From contig MU405376.1 of the NCBI GenBank assembly GCA_022836615.1, positions 1 through 64,000 of the forward strand: a stretch of DNA of 64,000 nucleotides, written 5' to 3'. A program made the translations under genes and the position numbers. Of the stretch, positions 11,702 through 22,706 are shown one piece after another. This DNA comes from Annulohypoxylon bovei var. microspora. Its lineage: Eukaryota; Ascomycota; Sordariomycetes; Xylariales; Hypoxylaceae. Each line of letters starts with the position of its first letter. Positions within the stretch are counted from its first letter, which is position 1. The notes below the pieces were generated by a model. It did not search any database and had not been told where the DNA came from. It worked only from the letters and a program-made list of their open reading frames with translations.

Positions 11702-12279
11702 ATGTCATTCCTCGCCCGTCGTTTTACCGCCGCTGCTCCGAGCCTAGCTCGATCCTTCAGCGCCTCTGCTCGCCGGGATATCGCCAAGATCACATTGGTC
11801 GGCAACCTTGCTGCCACCCCAGAGCTCAAGGCCACCAGCACGGGCCATGAGATCATCGAGTACGCCGTCGCCAGCAACAGTGGGCCTCGGGATAACCGTC
11901 AGACTAGTTGGTTCAGGGTCGCCGCTTTCATCGAGGAAGGCCCCCGCCGAGACTTCTTGACTAGCCTACCGAAAGGGTATGTTCAATTTCGATTCTTGAA
12001 ATCGCCCATAACCGCATAGCCTTCCATCACTACGATTTGCGCAGCTTAGGAGAGAGACAGGAGAGCTAACACGGTTTTTATTATTATAGAGCTACCGTCT
12101 ATGTCGAGGGTGACGCTATCATGAACTCGTATACCGACGCCGAGGGCAAGCCTCGTTCTGCGCTCAACATCTACCAAAGTAAGATGAATTAATTATCATG
12201 CTACTTGATCGTTTCTCTGATTAAATTCGAACTAGAAAACATCGAGGTCCTCCGTCGACCAACGCCTGCGGCCGAGTAA
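11702..12279 (+). CDS. RIM1: mitochondrial single-stranded DNA-binding protein (Rim1/SSB)
   Basis: This OB-fold protein coats single-stranded mitochondrial DNA during replication. Three exons, 11702-11976, 12090-12178 and 12236-12279, join in phase to 135 residues, the usual size for the family. Intron 1 is 113 bp (GTATGT...TATAG) and intron 2 is 56 bp (GTAAGA...CTAG). Residues 1-27 are rich in Arg, Ala and Ser with no acids, a clear mitochondrial import sequence. The mature start, with KITLVGNL and TPELK, is the first OB-fold strand pair; SWFRVAAF, VYVEGDAI and the terminal NIEVLRR follow the bacterial-type SSB pattern. It lacks the acidic C-terminal tail of bacterial SSB, as fungal mitochondrial forms do. 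The gene is divergent from the receptor and convergent with glutathione synthetase. Confidence 0.93.
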
Positions 12280-12815
12280 ACGGGTAGATATTATGTGCGC
12301 GGAACCTAGGGCAGCTATATTTGTGTCGGTCTGATCAATACCCACGTACTGTTGGATCAGAACTCTCCACTACAACGACTTTCCTATGTCTGATAATGGA
12401 ACGACTCGGGGATGTCACTGTACTATATTGCTATGTTTTGACTCGATACCAAATGTGCTAATGCCACCCCCTTCACCATATCTTTTTGGGATGACTTACT
12501 AAAATTGCGCCTCTGCGCGTTGACCGATAACTAGAGAGATAAAGACCATAATGCATAGCCAGGTAACTAATATTATGCCGCAATGCCCAAGCAAACGTAG
12601 TATGATGAGATGAGAAATACGTACTATGCCTGGCTATCCAACACCCTTATGAGTTCATTATAGGTCAGTGTTTTTATACTACATAAGAACATTATATTTT
12701 AGTGGCATAGGTGATTCAATGAAGATTTGTTTGAAAAGGATTAATTGATAACTTGTACTATATCTCTAGAGTTTCTGATCATTTCTTTCAGGTTTGAGGT
12801 AATTACACTTCTATG
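12280..12815. other. convergent intergenic spacer with a 9-bp inverted repeat
   Basis: This spacer lies between the stops of SSB (+) and glutathione synthetase (-). ATAGCCAGG at 12555-12563 is matched by CCTGGCTAT at 12629-12637, a perfect 9-bp inverted repeat with a 65-base loop. It could be a remnant of a small inverted-repeat element or chance. Confidence 0.45.
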
Positions 12816-14515
12816 TCAAACCAAACTACAACTGTCCATACATCCAAATCCAGCAGCCACGCCACCCTCCTCACTTTGATCTCCCTTTGTACGTAGAAGA
12901 TAGCCTGCTTGCTCGTTGTGTAGTATTATTCGAGACTGTTGATCCCATACGCATGTTCCATATATACCGAGTTCGCAAATGACACCGCCGTGTTCCAGCT
13001 TGCCATTGCGCAGAATCGTGTTCTTGACAGGCGGTGGAGTAATCAGTTCCATAAGGATGTATGATGGCCAGTGCGATTCGGGAATGGACTTTAGAAACGG
13101 CGGGATTGATGAACGGTAGATATTATTACCACCACCCTCTCTCTGTGGTTTGAGGACATATCCCTTACAAAGCTCGGGGTCAGCGGCGATCTTTCGAGCC
13201 CTGAGTCCGGCTTCCGTTTCATCTAAAGGAAAGATGTTGGTGAAAGAATTTGTCAGGTCGGATATAGATGCGGAATCTTTGGATATGTAGCTGGGCAATA
13301 CGGATGGGTTTGACGATGTCTCAGGCGTCGCGAGAACCTGCTGGACCTTCTTCGTGCCGGCAACCTGGGTAAGTACTGTCGGGCACTTGATAGCTGCTGA
13401 CCTTTCTATATGATAGCGACCCTCCCAAGCAGCTTGATCGGGGTAGTCTGACGGTCCGTAGCCCGATCGCATATACACGACGGAAACCTCAAACGTGTGG
13501 GAGGGTAACTGAGGCGGCCGATATAATAGCTGACGTCCTGGATTTTCGGTGACCGTTGTATGCTGTAAAATTTCAGAAAACGGAAGCCTAAACACAGGTA
13601 TCTGCGGTTCTTGGGAAGTTTGAAGCTCGTATTCTAGATGACGTTGGTCGAATATGTTCCTCTCGCCCCCCTGAACGAGGAAGATGACACATTTCTGGTG
13701 GAGAGTAGATGGAGGGCCGTATCCGATAAAGGCGTGTCGTATGCCTGCTGCTAACCCCGTAGCACTTTCGTTCTTAGGTAGTTGCAAAACCCCTCTCTTT
13801 ATAGGATTCTCAAGTAATGGGTATTCTGTTAAAGATAGATACCTATACGTTTTTTAGTCTTGTGGTCACCCGGTAGACAGTGGATACTAACTTGTGCAGC
13901 AGTGAGGTTTGCGACGAAAGCCCCCCAAACGAAGACGCGATTGTATTAAACTCTACCTGTTTGATCTGTGGGATAGATCCGGTGCTATCTTGATGGACCA
14001 TATAATCAGACCTGAAGAGGCCAAGGCTTTTGTGCTAAGATAACTATGAGCTACACTAGCAAGATGAGGCGAGATAATAATCTACTTACCTGAACATAGC
14101 CCTCTTCCTTGACTCTTAGGTGAACTTTCCATAATTCTGTTATGAAGTCGTCGCTGTCCCCAATTCTATACTTCGTTAATCCATGGTTCAGAAACTGAGA
14201 GACCAACTTCTGAATCTAATGGACTGACTCTTTCACAATATGAGCAAGGAAAGCTTCGTCTTGACTGATAGAAGCATATAGCTCATTGTAAGCCTTCTGG
14301 ACTGTGATGGCTTGGTCGAAGCATTTGCGAGGAAAGGGGCTTGGGAATAAAGTAACGGGAACAGCGGTTGCAAGAACTCCTGCGGGATCGGCCTCAGCAG
14401 GGACAATAGCAGGAGGCGGGCGAACAGTCAAGCCATGGGCCAGGGCCCAATCCTTAACGACTTCGGTCAACCTCTCGCCCTCGGTAGGCGTAATTTCAGA
14501 TGGATAGTCAGCCAT
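12816..14515 (-). CDS. GSH2: glutathione synthetase (eukaryotic type)
   Basis: It catalyses ATP-dependent joining of gamma-glutamylcysteine and glycine, the second step of glutathione synthesis, in the cytosol. Four exons were rebuilt on the minus strand: 14515-14229, 14165-14090, 14034-13892 and 13842-12816, giving 510 residues. The introns are 63, 55 and 50 bp. Family landmarks include the LFRSDYM and VEFNTIASSFGGLS segments near residues 125-160, the ATP-binding glycine loop KPQREGGGNN at about 400, MELITPPP, and the C-terminal EGGVAAGFG substrate loop. The open frame reaches upstream to 14545 but only through a TTG codon; the first ATG is at 14515. Intron 1 uses a weaker GTCAGT donor, and its 63 bp are a multiple of three with one in-frame TAG. 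Splicing there yields the expected IVKEIGDSDDF, so I prefer it to read-through. Confidence 0.93.
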
Positions 14516-16594
14516 GCCTAAATTGAGGTGACAACTGGGACTCAACCGAGGCCTGAAGTGATAGTATAGCTTCTAATATAAAAAGTGGCAGAATAGTGTT
14601 TGTGTCTTGTTACCCCAGGTACATTCGATCAGCCTCCGCAAATCATGTGGTACTTGACTACATATAGACTGTGACAATTACTACGAGCCAGAAATGGTTC
14701 TCATCGTGCCTCTTTATATCTAAGATTCTAAATACCTAGCGCATGTTTATTAAGCACATTTGGCGAGTACCTATTCTATTTAAGCCGATCCTCGCCGATA
14801 GATGTACCCCACCAAGAGACATACATCATATGTACAGGGTGGGTAGAGTGGGCTCGATACTGGTTAAAATTCGGTAAATAATATGAAACTAGGACTTTTA
14901 CGAGTCACGTGTTATATATCAATTATCATTCAATGTTGGGACGTTGGAACTTTGACCTGCAGTATACCTAGAACTCCGCATCGCGATGCAACCTGGACCT
15001 GGACTCCAAGCTTGAAATGCGGGACACAATGATACGCGTCAAATCTACCTGGTAATTGATTATCTTGACCAGGGCAATCTTTATACTCTCTTGTTAGTAG
15101 AGTTATTCTTATATTACTCGCCTTGGTATATATGTATATTTACCAGGTAGTCATATCTGTAGGTATGTAGCAGAGAATGGGATCTAGACATTCAGATGCA
15201 CCTAATTATCTACGGGTCTTATCTGTGCTATTAATTTTTGTAGGCGTCGCTAATAGCTGAAAAGGATCAATATAAGCGCCTCCCGGGCTACTTAGGCCTA
15301 TAAACTCAGGCCTTCTGGCTGTGCGTAGCCGCCCATTCTTTACGAAAAAAAGAAAGTACCATGGCAAATGGCAACAACTGCTGCCTTTTGCCGCCTTTCT
15401 CTCCAGGGTTGTTTCCTCAGTAACATCAAATTTAGTTCACATAGATGTGCTTTCTAGATTTTCAATTTTAATCAAGACGACTTCCCTCAGTAAATGTTCT
15501 AGGGTCACCGAACATTATCTACTTAATTCCATTCACGTCGCCGGCTAACTGGAATATTCAATGTTCAATGTTCCTCTTCATCTACTTCCTACACCCCACA
15601 CACTACTATACTTACATACTCACCAACACCTCGAAGTCTGTCTTGGGACGACATCTACATCTTCTCCTTGCCACTTCTTGAAACTCGATGATATTCGTCC
15701 TTATAATTCGAACCTTATTAATCTCGAATTCTGGACCGAGTATTTCTACTTTCTACACTCAACTCTTCATTTCAACCATCACCTTACCTATCACAACGAC
15801 TTCCTCCCACAACGTTAACTTCCAAGGTTCGTTAATCGCCATTATTTCTTCTATGTCCCTTGTCCCTACAACACTACGACCCTCTACACCCATTTTTTTT
15901 TATTGTTTTAGTTGGTGAACTCGTAACACCTGGGAATCGCTTAAGAATACCTGGGGTTTGGTGTTAGAGAACCGGTATGAACTTGCAAGATTTTGGGGCA
16001 CAATATGGGCTGTCACTTCCTCGTTTGCACTGCACATTTTCCTGCGCGTCGCGACTTCCATATGACGCGACCTCTAATTCGCTTTTCATTGCGATTTATT
16101 CACCGTTTCCTCACCAGTCTACTTCCTCATCTACTTTCTCATCTACTTCCTTGTTTATTTTCCCACCTTGACCTTCACTTCACTGCACTTCAAATCCCAT
16201 TCCCTCCATTCCACACTTACGACTCTAGTTCCACCATATACTGACCACATACTTTTACAGGGTAGGTATCCTTTGACTCGAATTAAACATTTATGCATGG
16301 TTACCTGGCAAGTAAGTGTTTCCTATTCAAGATTCGGGTTATCTGCCGTTATACGTCGCTGTCTAGATTTGACGACGAGAACGCGCTCGGTTGATTTTAC
16401 ACTGCAGCCCCATCGCGGAGCTAAAATCGCCGACATTGCCTTAGTTACCCTAACGCTACCCTTTTCCAATATTCTATGAATTATTGATTGAGCAGAGTTC
16501 ATTTACTAATTAGTAGTCAATAGGAACCTGATAAACCGGTTACTCTCTGATTGTTAAATTCTTGACCATCTCAATCCGCACTTCGGTCAATGAT
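14516..16594. other. divergent intergenic region and probable SNF2 leader
   Basis: The left part is AT-rich and featureless. From about 15550 to 16260 the plus strand is strongly pyrimidine-rich (CTTCC, CTCAT and ACTT runs), as in fungal promoters and 5' leaders. Short frames here (15321-15548, 15561-15818, 16168-16479) show no similarity and may be upstream ORFs if transcribed. Confidence 0.5.
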
Positions 16595-19500
16595 ATGGCC
16601 CAAGTGACCATGGATGACGACCCATGGCACTGGGGGACAGACAGGGTCGTCGCCGAGCTCTGCTCGGCAAATCGATCCTGGGAACCACCGTCTGGTCCCT
16701 TGAAGTTCCCTCCCCTCGAGGAGCTCGAAGCTCGACTTAGGAGTGAGGAGGTTGATGGACATACCCTCCTCACCCTTGATCACCTCGAACTTTGTCGCGA
16801 GCTCAACTTCGCGACACTGAAGCAGAAAGCAACGCTCAAATATGCCATCAACGATTTTCGCTACCGTAGTCGTAAATATCAGATTTATTCGAAACGCGAT
16901 TTCCCCAATTACGAGAGCAGCCCTCATGGACATGGGGGTCCAGCATTATCAGAGTCTAACAGAGATGCCGATCCTCTCGTGAAGAAGCCACAAATCACGC
17001 TTGCACCTTCTTCGCCGCACCAGATCTCCGGCAAACCACAACCCGTAACCGCAGACGATTCCGTTCTGGAAAGACGTGCTGCAAAGAGACGACGAGTTGC
17101 CCCCTTACTCGTTTCAAACGACACCGATGCCAATGCCACTGGTAGCCAACCGAATGATGGTATAGTCGATTCCAATTGGGCTTACCTTGGAGAAGATGCT
17201 CTTACGAGGTTTGATATCATTGGCGGCCACCATTCTTCAGAGAAAGACGGTCAGCAGTTGGAGGACCAAGTTGAGTTCGTTCACAGCAGAAAAATACCCC
17301 CTGGACGACGTATACAGGTCCACCGAATTGTGAAGCGTCAACTTCTACGGACGCGAACAAATTTCGAATTGCGTGGAACTAGAGCAGATTTAGTACCCGG
17401 TGCCAACGATCCGGACCATGACGAACTCCTTCCCTTATACGGGGATTCAGATGAGGAGTATGACTCAGAGACATGGGATGAGATCGAGGCTGAAGTCTGT
17501 GAGCAGACATTGATGGATGGCCAACCTGCGCTTAGTGGTGACGAAATCCGGGCTATTCTTGATGACTCTATCGAACAATTTATATCCGACTGGAAAGAAC
17601 GCAAGCTCTCCAAGCTATCGCACAAAGCCAACAAGATCTGGCGAGATGCCAGAAATACCGGTTTAAGGAGGTCAATACTCAATGCCCGCGGTGAGCATGA
17701 TGCATGCGAGGCCCGCATTACCAGGTTTTACAAAGAGATTGTTGCACAGCCGTGGCGGGACGCGGCCGAGATGAAGGAGGCAGAGGCGGCCTTAGTCCTA
17801 CAACAGAGTGTTGAGGATAGGGAATATCATTCATGGGTTCTCGACGTTATCAATTCCCCAGCTGAACCCGAGAAATCCCAGGCCCTGTCTAAAACTCCTA
17901 CTAGGAGGAAGAGTGCACCAAAATTAATCGGACTTGATGAGGAGATATTGACAAGTGATTCTGAAGAAGAGTTACACGATCTCCTTGCTGACGATTTCAT
18001 TGTTGACGATGAGCCTACACTTCCTACTAGCTCATTCAGTGACCCTTCACCTATGGACATTGACAAGGACAATGATATTCCTCCCGTGCAACAGCAAGAT
18101 GACAAGGAATATCATCGGGATGTGGAGCCTACAAACCCAGATCAAACAAATACAATTGATCTCACGCAACTGGACGAGGATGTTGATACGAGTTATCAGG
18201 GCACGCCAGCTAAATCTCAGGAGCATCATGTTGTAGACCTCACTTCTCCTAAGAAGCTTCCAAGAAAGAAGCGCGGCAGCACGTCAACAGACAATGTATC
18301 AAAGTCGGTTACAAAAGAGACCCAGCTATCAACCCTTATAATGAGGATCGACGATTTAGAACCGGCAGAACAAATGGTGGCTAAAGAACTTACAAAGCTA
18401 GACCAAAGTTATCTGAACGAAGTGTTCACGCTGGTCACGGATACACAAACAGAAAGTGATTGGCTGTATGCTATGAATGATGCACTCGATCACCAAGACT
18501 TTCCGAAGCCCCCTCACGATGCCCAGAAGAGAAAGACAGTTGCTGTTTACACTCTTCTCCGCTTGTTTGAGACCTACAAAAACAATCTCCTTCTCTCAGT
18601 AGGGCGGTATAAGAAGCTAACCTATGATGACATGTTGGGCAAGATGAAAACATGGAAAGATCAAGGAGGTATAGGCAAAGTTAACAACTATGTAGACTTC
18701 CTCTGCCGTTTGTCTGACCGCTTCGAGTGGAAGAAGTGTCCCATACAAGCCGATACTGAAACATCGGGGGTGAAGCGTAAACAACGTAGGAAGTTGTCTC
18801 GCAATGTGGACGCGGAAAATCTCAGAGAGGCAGACCGAGAGCGGACGGCAGAACAGATCTATCGACGTCAGGTGTTGCGTGAAAAGTTGAAGTCTCTTGA
18901 GGTTTCGGGCATGGCGGATCCTGATACCCAGAAATATATCATCAACGAAAGTAAAGCTGATAATCAAGGGTTCATTTATGTTCACCCGGAGATCGCACAG
19001 CGCATCAAAGAACACCAGGTGGCAGGGGTTAGATTCATGTGGAATCAGATTGTAGACTCCGTGACGAAACAAGGCTGTCTGTTAGCTCATACTATGGGCC
19101 TCGGAAAGACTATGCAAATCATCACGCTCTTGGTGGCTATCACTGAAGCCGCAGCATCTGAAGACCTCTCGATCTCCTCCCAGATACCCGAAAGACTAAA
19201 GGAGTCCAAAACCCTTATTCTTTGCCCTCCATCACTCATCAACAACTGGATGGATGAATTACTTTTCTGGGCACCTGAAGGGCACAAGTTGGGGGGGTTC
19301 TTTAAGGTTGACCAGTCAGCCACAGAGAAGCAACGTTTGGCGAACATTGCAGTCTGGGACGACCGAGGTGGTATACTCATTTTCGGCTACCACCTCTTCA
19401 AGAGTCTTACCAGTCGTAATGAAGATATCGCCGAAGCTTTGCGTGATGGTCCGAATATCGTGGTGGCTGACGAGGCCCATGAGATAAAGAACCCATCGTC

Positions 19501-21721
19501 ACAAATACACGTTGCCACTGGTAGCTTCAAATCGCATAGTCGGATCGCATTGACAGGCTCGCCTTTAGCCAACAATGTCGAAGAATACCACGCTATGATT
19601 AACTGGGTTGCTCCAAATTACCTATCTGATCTCCGTGAATTCAGATCAGAGTATGCCAATCCTATCAGGCAAGGCCTGAAAGTGGACGCTTCCACCTACG
19701 AGCGCAGACACGCCTTTACGATGCTGAGTGTTCTCAAGCAGGAAGTGGCGCCAAAAGTACAGCGAATAACAACCGCAGTGCTGAAGCACGACATACCGAT
19801 AAAGAAGGAATTCATCCTGACAGTTCCTCTCACAGCTCTGCAACGAGAGGCATACGAAACCTTCATCCAGTTTCACATGGATCACCTAAGAAACTCGGCA
19901 TCCCCATTCGCTTCAACAAATGCGCTAGGCGTTCTGTGTGCTCATCCCTTTGTTTTCCTAATGAGATTGAAAAACGAGAAACCGAGTTCTACGAAGAACG
20001 CTGGCCAGAAAGAGGAAAAGGATACGCTTCCTAAGGAGCTCGTGAGTAGTGAGATCGCGCTCATAAATAAGACTCATGATGTGAATGACTACTCCTTGTC
20101 TTGGAAGATACTAATAGTTCTCTTGATTCTCGACGAATGCAAGCGTATAAAGGATGCGGTTTTAATCTTCTCTCAGTCAATCGATACCCTCAACTATCTA
20201 GAACGTATTATCCGAAGCAGGAAATTCTCCTCGGTGAGGATAGATGGGTCGATACCGACGGATGCGAGACAAAGCACGGTCAAGGATTTCAACAAGGGCC
20301 AATTTGACGTGTTCCTGATATCCACCAGGGCTGGTGGTATCGGGCTGAATATGACCGCTGCAAATCGCGTCATTATTTTCGACACCAAATTTAACCCCCA
20401 GCACGAGCAGCAGGCGGTTGGACGCGCGTTTCGCATTGGGCAGCAAAAGCCAGTCTATGTTTACCGCTTAGTCTGCGGAGGTACGCTTGAAGAGAACCTG
20501 TTTAATATAGCGATCGGGAAGATGCAGTTAACCTCTCGAGTCGTCGATGAGAAAAACCCGATTCCTAAAGCCCACTATTTTGATAACTCACTCAAGATGC
20601 CCGAAGAACCAGCACAGCAAGATATTAACATTCATATGGGTAAGGACGTCGTTCTCGATAAGGTTATCGAACAGCATAGATCGGGTATCAGAGCTATCAC
20701 AATGATGGACTCCTTCGAAGAGGAAGAGCTTGAAGATGCTGCCTTAACAGTAGAAGAATGCAAAAAGGTCCAATTCTTGATTGCACAAAACGAGGCTCGT
20801 AGGTCGGGGCAGCCTACTAATTCCGCATCACATGTGGAAACAATGAACGACCACCAGGCTCATAATGATGCCCTAACCCACCATGAAGGCTCCTTGATCC
20901 CTCCGAATAATGGCGGCTCACATCAGCATCACCCCGTGCCACCTATTCACGGAAATGCAACTCACCCTATGAATCAGCAGAGAACAGACGATCACTTTAT
21001 GGGTTTCAGTGATGCTAACCTTTTCATGGACTGGCTATCGACGCAATTGAAAAGCGCAGGTGGCGTTGACGGTGAGGCTCAAATGAGATGTGAAGCCATT
21101 GCGGAGGCTGCCACAGTAAGACTTATTTCCCTAAAACTGTCTCCTGATCTCCAATACCAGGCATTAGATACTCTTCAACATCTTTTGGAATTCCCGCCGT
21201 TCTTATACAGTCTCGGTTCGGGTATTCTTTCTTCGAAATGGCGTGCCGAAATGAGTCAAGCTGAAACTATCGCCCTTGAAATTGAATGGGCAAAAGTGGA
21301 TACCGAACATGGATGGGGGAGATTCATCAAACTATTTCTGTCCGGGATAAGCTCTGAAGTAGGAAACCATCACCAATCCTGATATAACATACAAGAATGA
21401 GTTTTGACTAACCTCCATTTCTGAGGTCAGCATCTCCAATATGCTATCCAAGAAATGTTCACCCCTCAGACACAGAATTCTACATACATACCACAGAAAC
21501 CGCAGAGGCTCGACGATCGAAAAGCATTGGAGGCTGTTATTGAACGTAGGAATGCTAAGCAGCCTTCCAAAGGCAAAAATCCTCGTCTACCGAATTGGGC
21601 TATAAATGCAGTAACTAAACAACGACGCACGGGACCGTCGCCGACTCCATCCTCTACCACCCCCTCAACCTCCGCTTCAACCTCCTCCTCTCACCTGTCG
21701 TCAAAATCTCCTTTCAAATAA
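16595..21721 (+). CDS. SNF2-family chromatin remodelling ATPase, ATRX/RAD54-like
   Basis: This is a DNA-translocating ATPase expected to remodel nucleosomes in the nucleus. The ATG at 16595 is preferred; the frame's extension to 16562 begins with TTG. Residues about 8-95 form a SAM-like helical region starting WHWGTDRVV. An acidic, low-complexity region follows (about 120-620). The helicase core has motif I GLGKT (Lys 838), DEAH at 959-962, SPLANNVEEY shortly after, GGIGLNMTAANRVI in the C-terminal lobe and QAVGRAFRIGQ at about 1273-1283. These favour the ATRX/ARIP4 branch over ISWI or CHD types. The long exon would stop at 21382, but a 72-bp intron (21359-21430; GTAGGA donor, TGACTAAC branch, GTCAG acceptor) joins in frame to 21431-21721, giving 1684 residues with a basic, then Ser/Thr/Pro-rich tail. 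The last exon is probable, not proven. Confidence 0.92.
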
Positions 21722-22706
21722 TTCTTGTGACGGAGATAGTATTTGAACTCACATCAACTGCGCATCTAACACCTAACCTTTGATGCAGATTCCTTCGGAC
21801 AATACTCTCAGGAGCAACGGCGTTCATGGTCGGGTTTCTCCTTTATTGTGCCCCGAATGAGATACCCCCAAAAGATCAATGCGATTCTGAGTTTTACGAT
21901 GCTTTGGGCAAGGAACAGGCCTCCCAAAATTCAAGAGCCAAGGACATCGCCACTGGCAGGCTTCCGAATGTGGGATTTGGAAACGATGGACAATCTTTGC
22001 TCTTGGCAAGACTCTTCAGCTTAGCTTTTTCAGAGAACATTGAATTGCTAATGGAATCGACTTTGACTTTTAACGAAAGAAATTTTTGAATTACTTTTAT
22101 GAGTGACTTGTTATTCCACAATATTCGCCAATACTAAGTGTCCACTCAGGAACTTGGGTTATGATCTAACTTCCTTCATGTGTACATTGTAGATATGCCT
22201 TAACCTCTTCATACTGTTAGCCGTTTCGCCCTCATTTTAAGAACCTACCTAGGTAGGTATCGAACTAAAACAGTAGAACGACCAAGTCCTTTACTTTGCT
22301 TGTTCTATATTCTAGACCCCTCACATTTCACATTTTAAGAAGTTCAGGTAGGCATTGCAGATCCTTTTATATTTCACTTTTTTCGTTTCTTCCTATCTGT
22401 AACGCGGAGACAAAAAAACCCACAACCAACGCCATACAAGTCCGACCTTCCCTTGGGAGTTTTCGTATCACGACACCCCGGCAATAAACATACCACTTCC
22501 TCGGTCCAGCACCGACGAAGTCATTAGATGACAGGCCGTGCGTGAGCCCTCCCTGCGATAGCTACCTTGATAGGTAGGGAGATACGCACGGCATAGCAGG
22601 TAGCACGCGTAAAATTCGGAAGAAACTTGCCTATCCCTAAAATACGCACTTCCTACCCCTATCCAGCCTGGTCCCTCAGCCTCTTGGTATCTAGTACCTA
22701 GGCACG
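21722..22706. other. convergent spacer between SNF2 and ARP8 genes
   Basis: This holds the 3' flanks of two convergent genes. A CTAAC...TGCAG tract at about 21766-21788 resembles an intron 3' end, so a spliced 3' UTR or alternative last exon is possible; the following frames (21826-22089) look non-coding. A perfect 16-bp palindrome, ACCTACCTAGGTAGGT, sits at 22243-22258. Confidence 0.5.

Noticed and set aside
12555..12637. Inverted repeat as a transcription terminator
   Set aside because: The stem is only 9 bp with a 65-base loop, and hairpin terminators are not the rule for fungal polymerase II genes.
21826..22089. 87-codon plus-strand frame after an intron-like 3' splice site
   Set aside because: Composition is not coding-like in any frame and no donor in the SNF2 last exon joins it convincingly.
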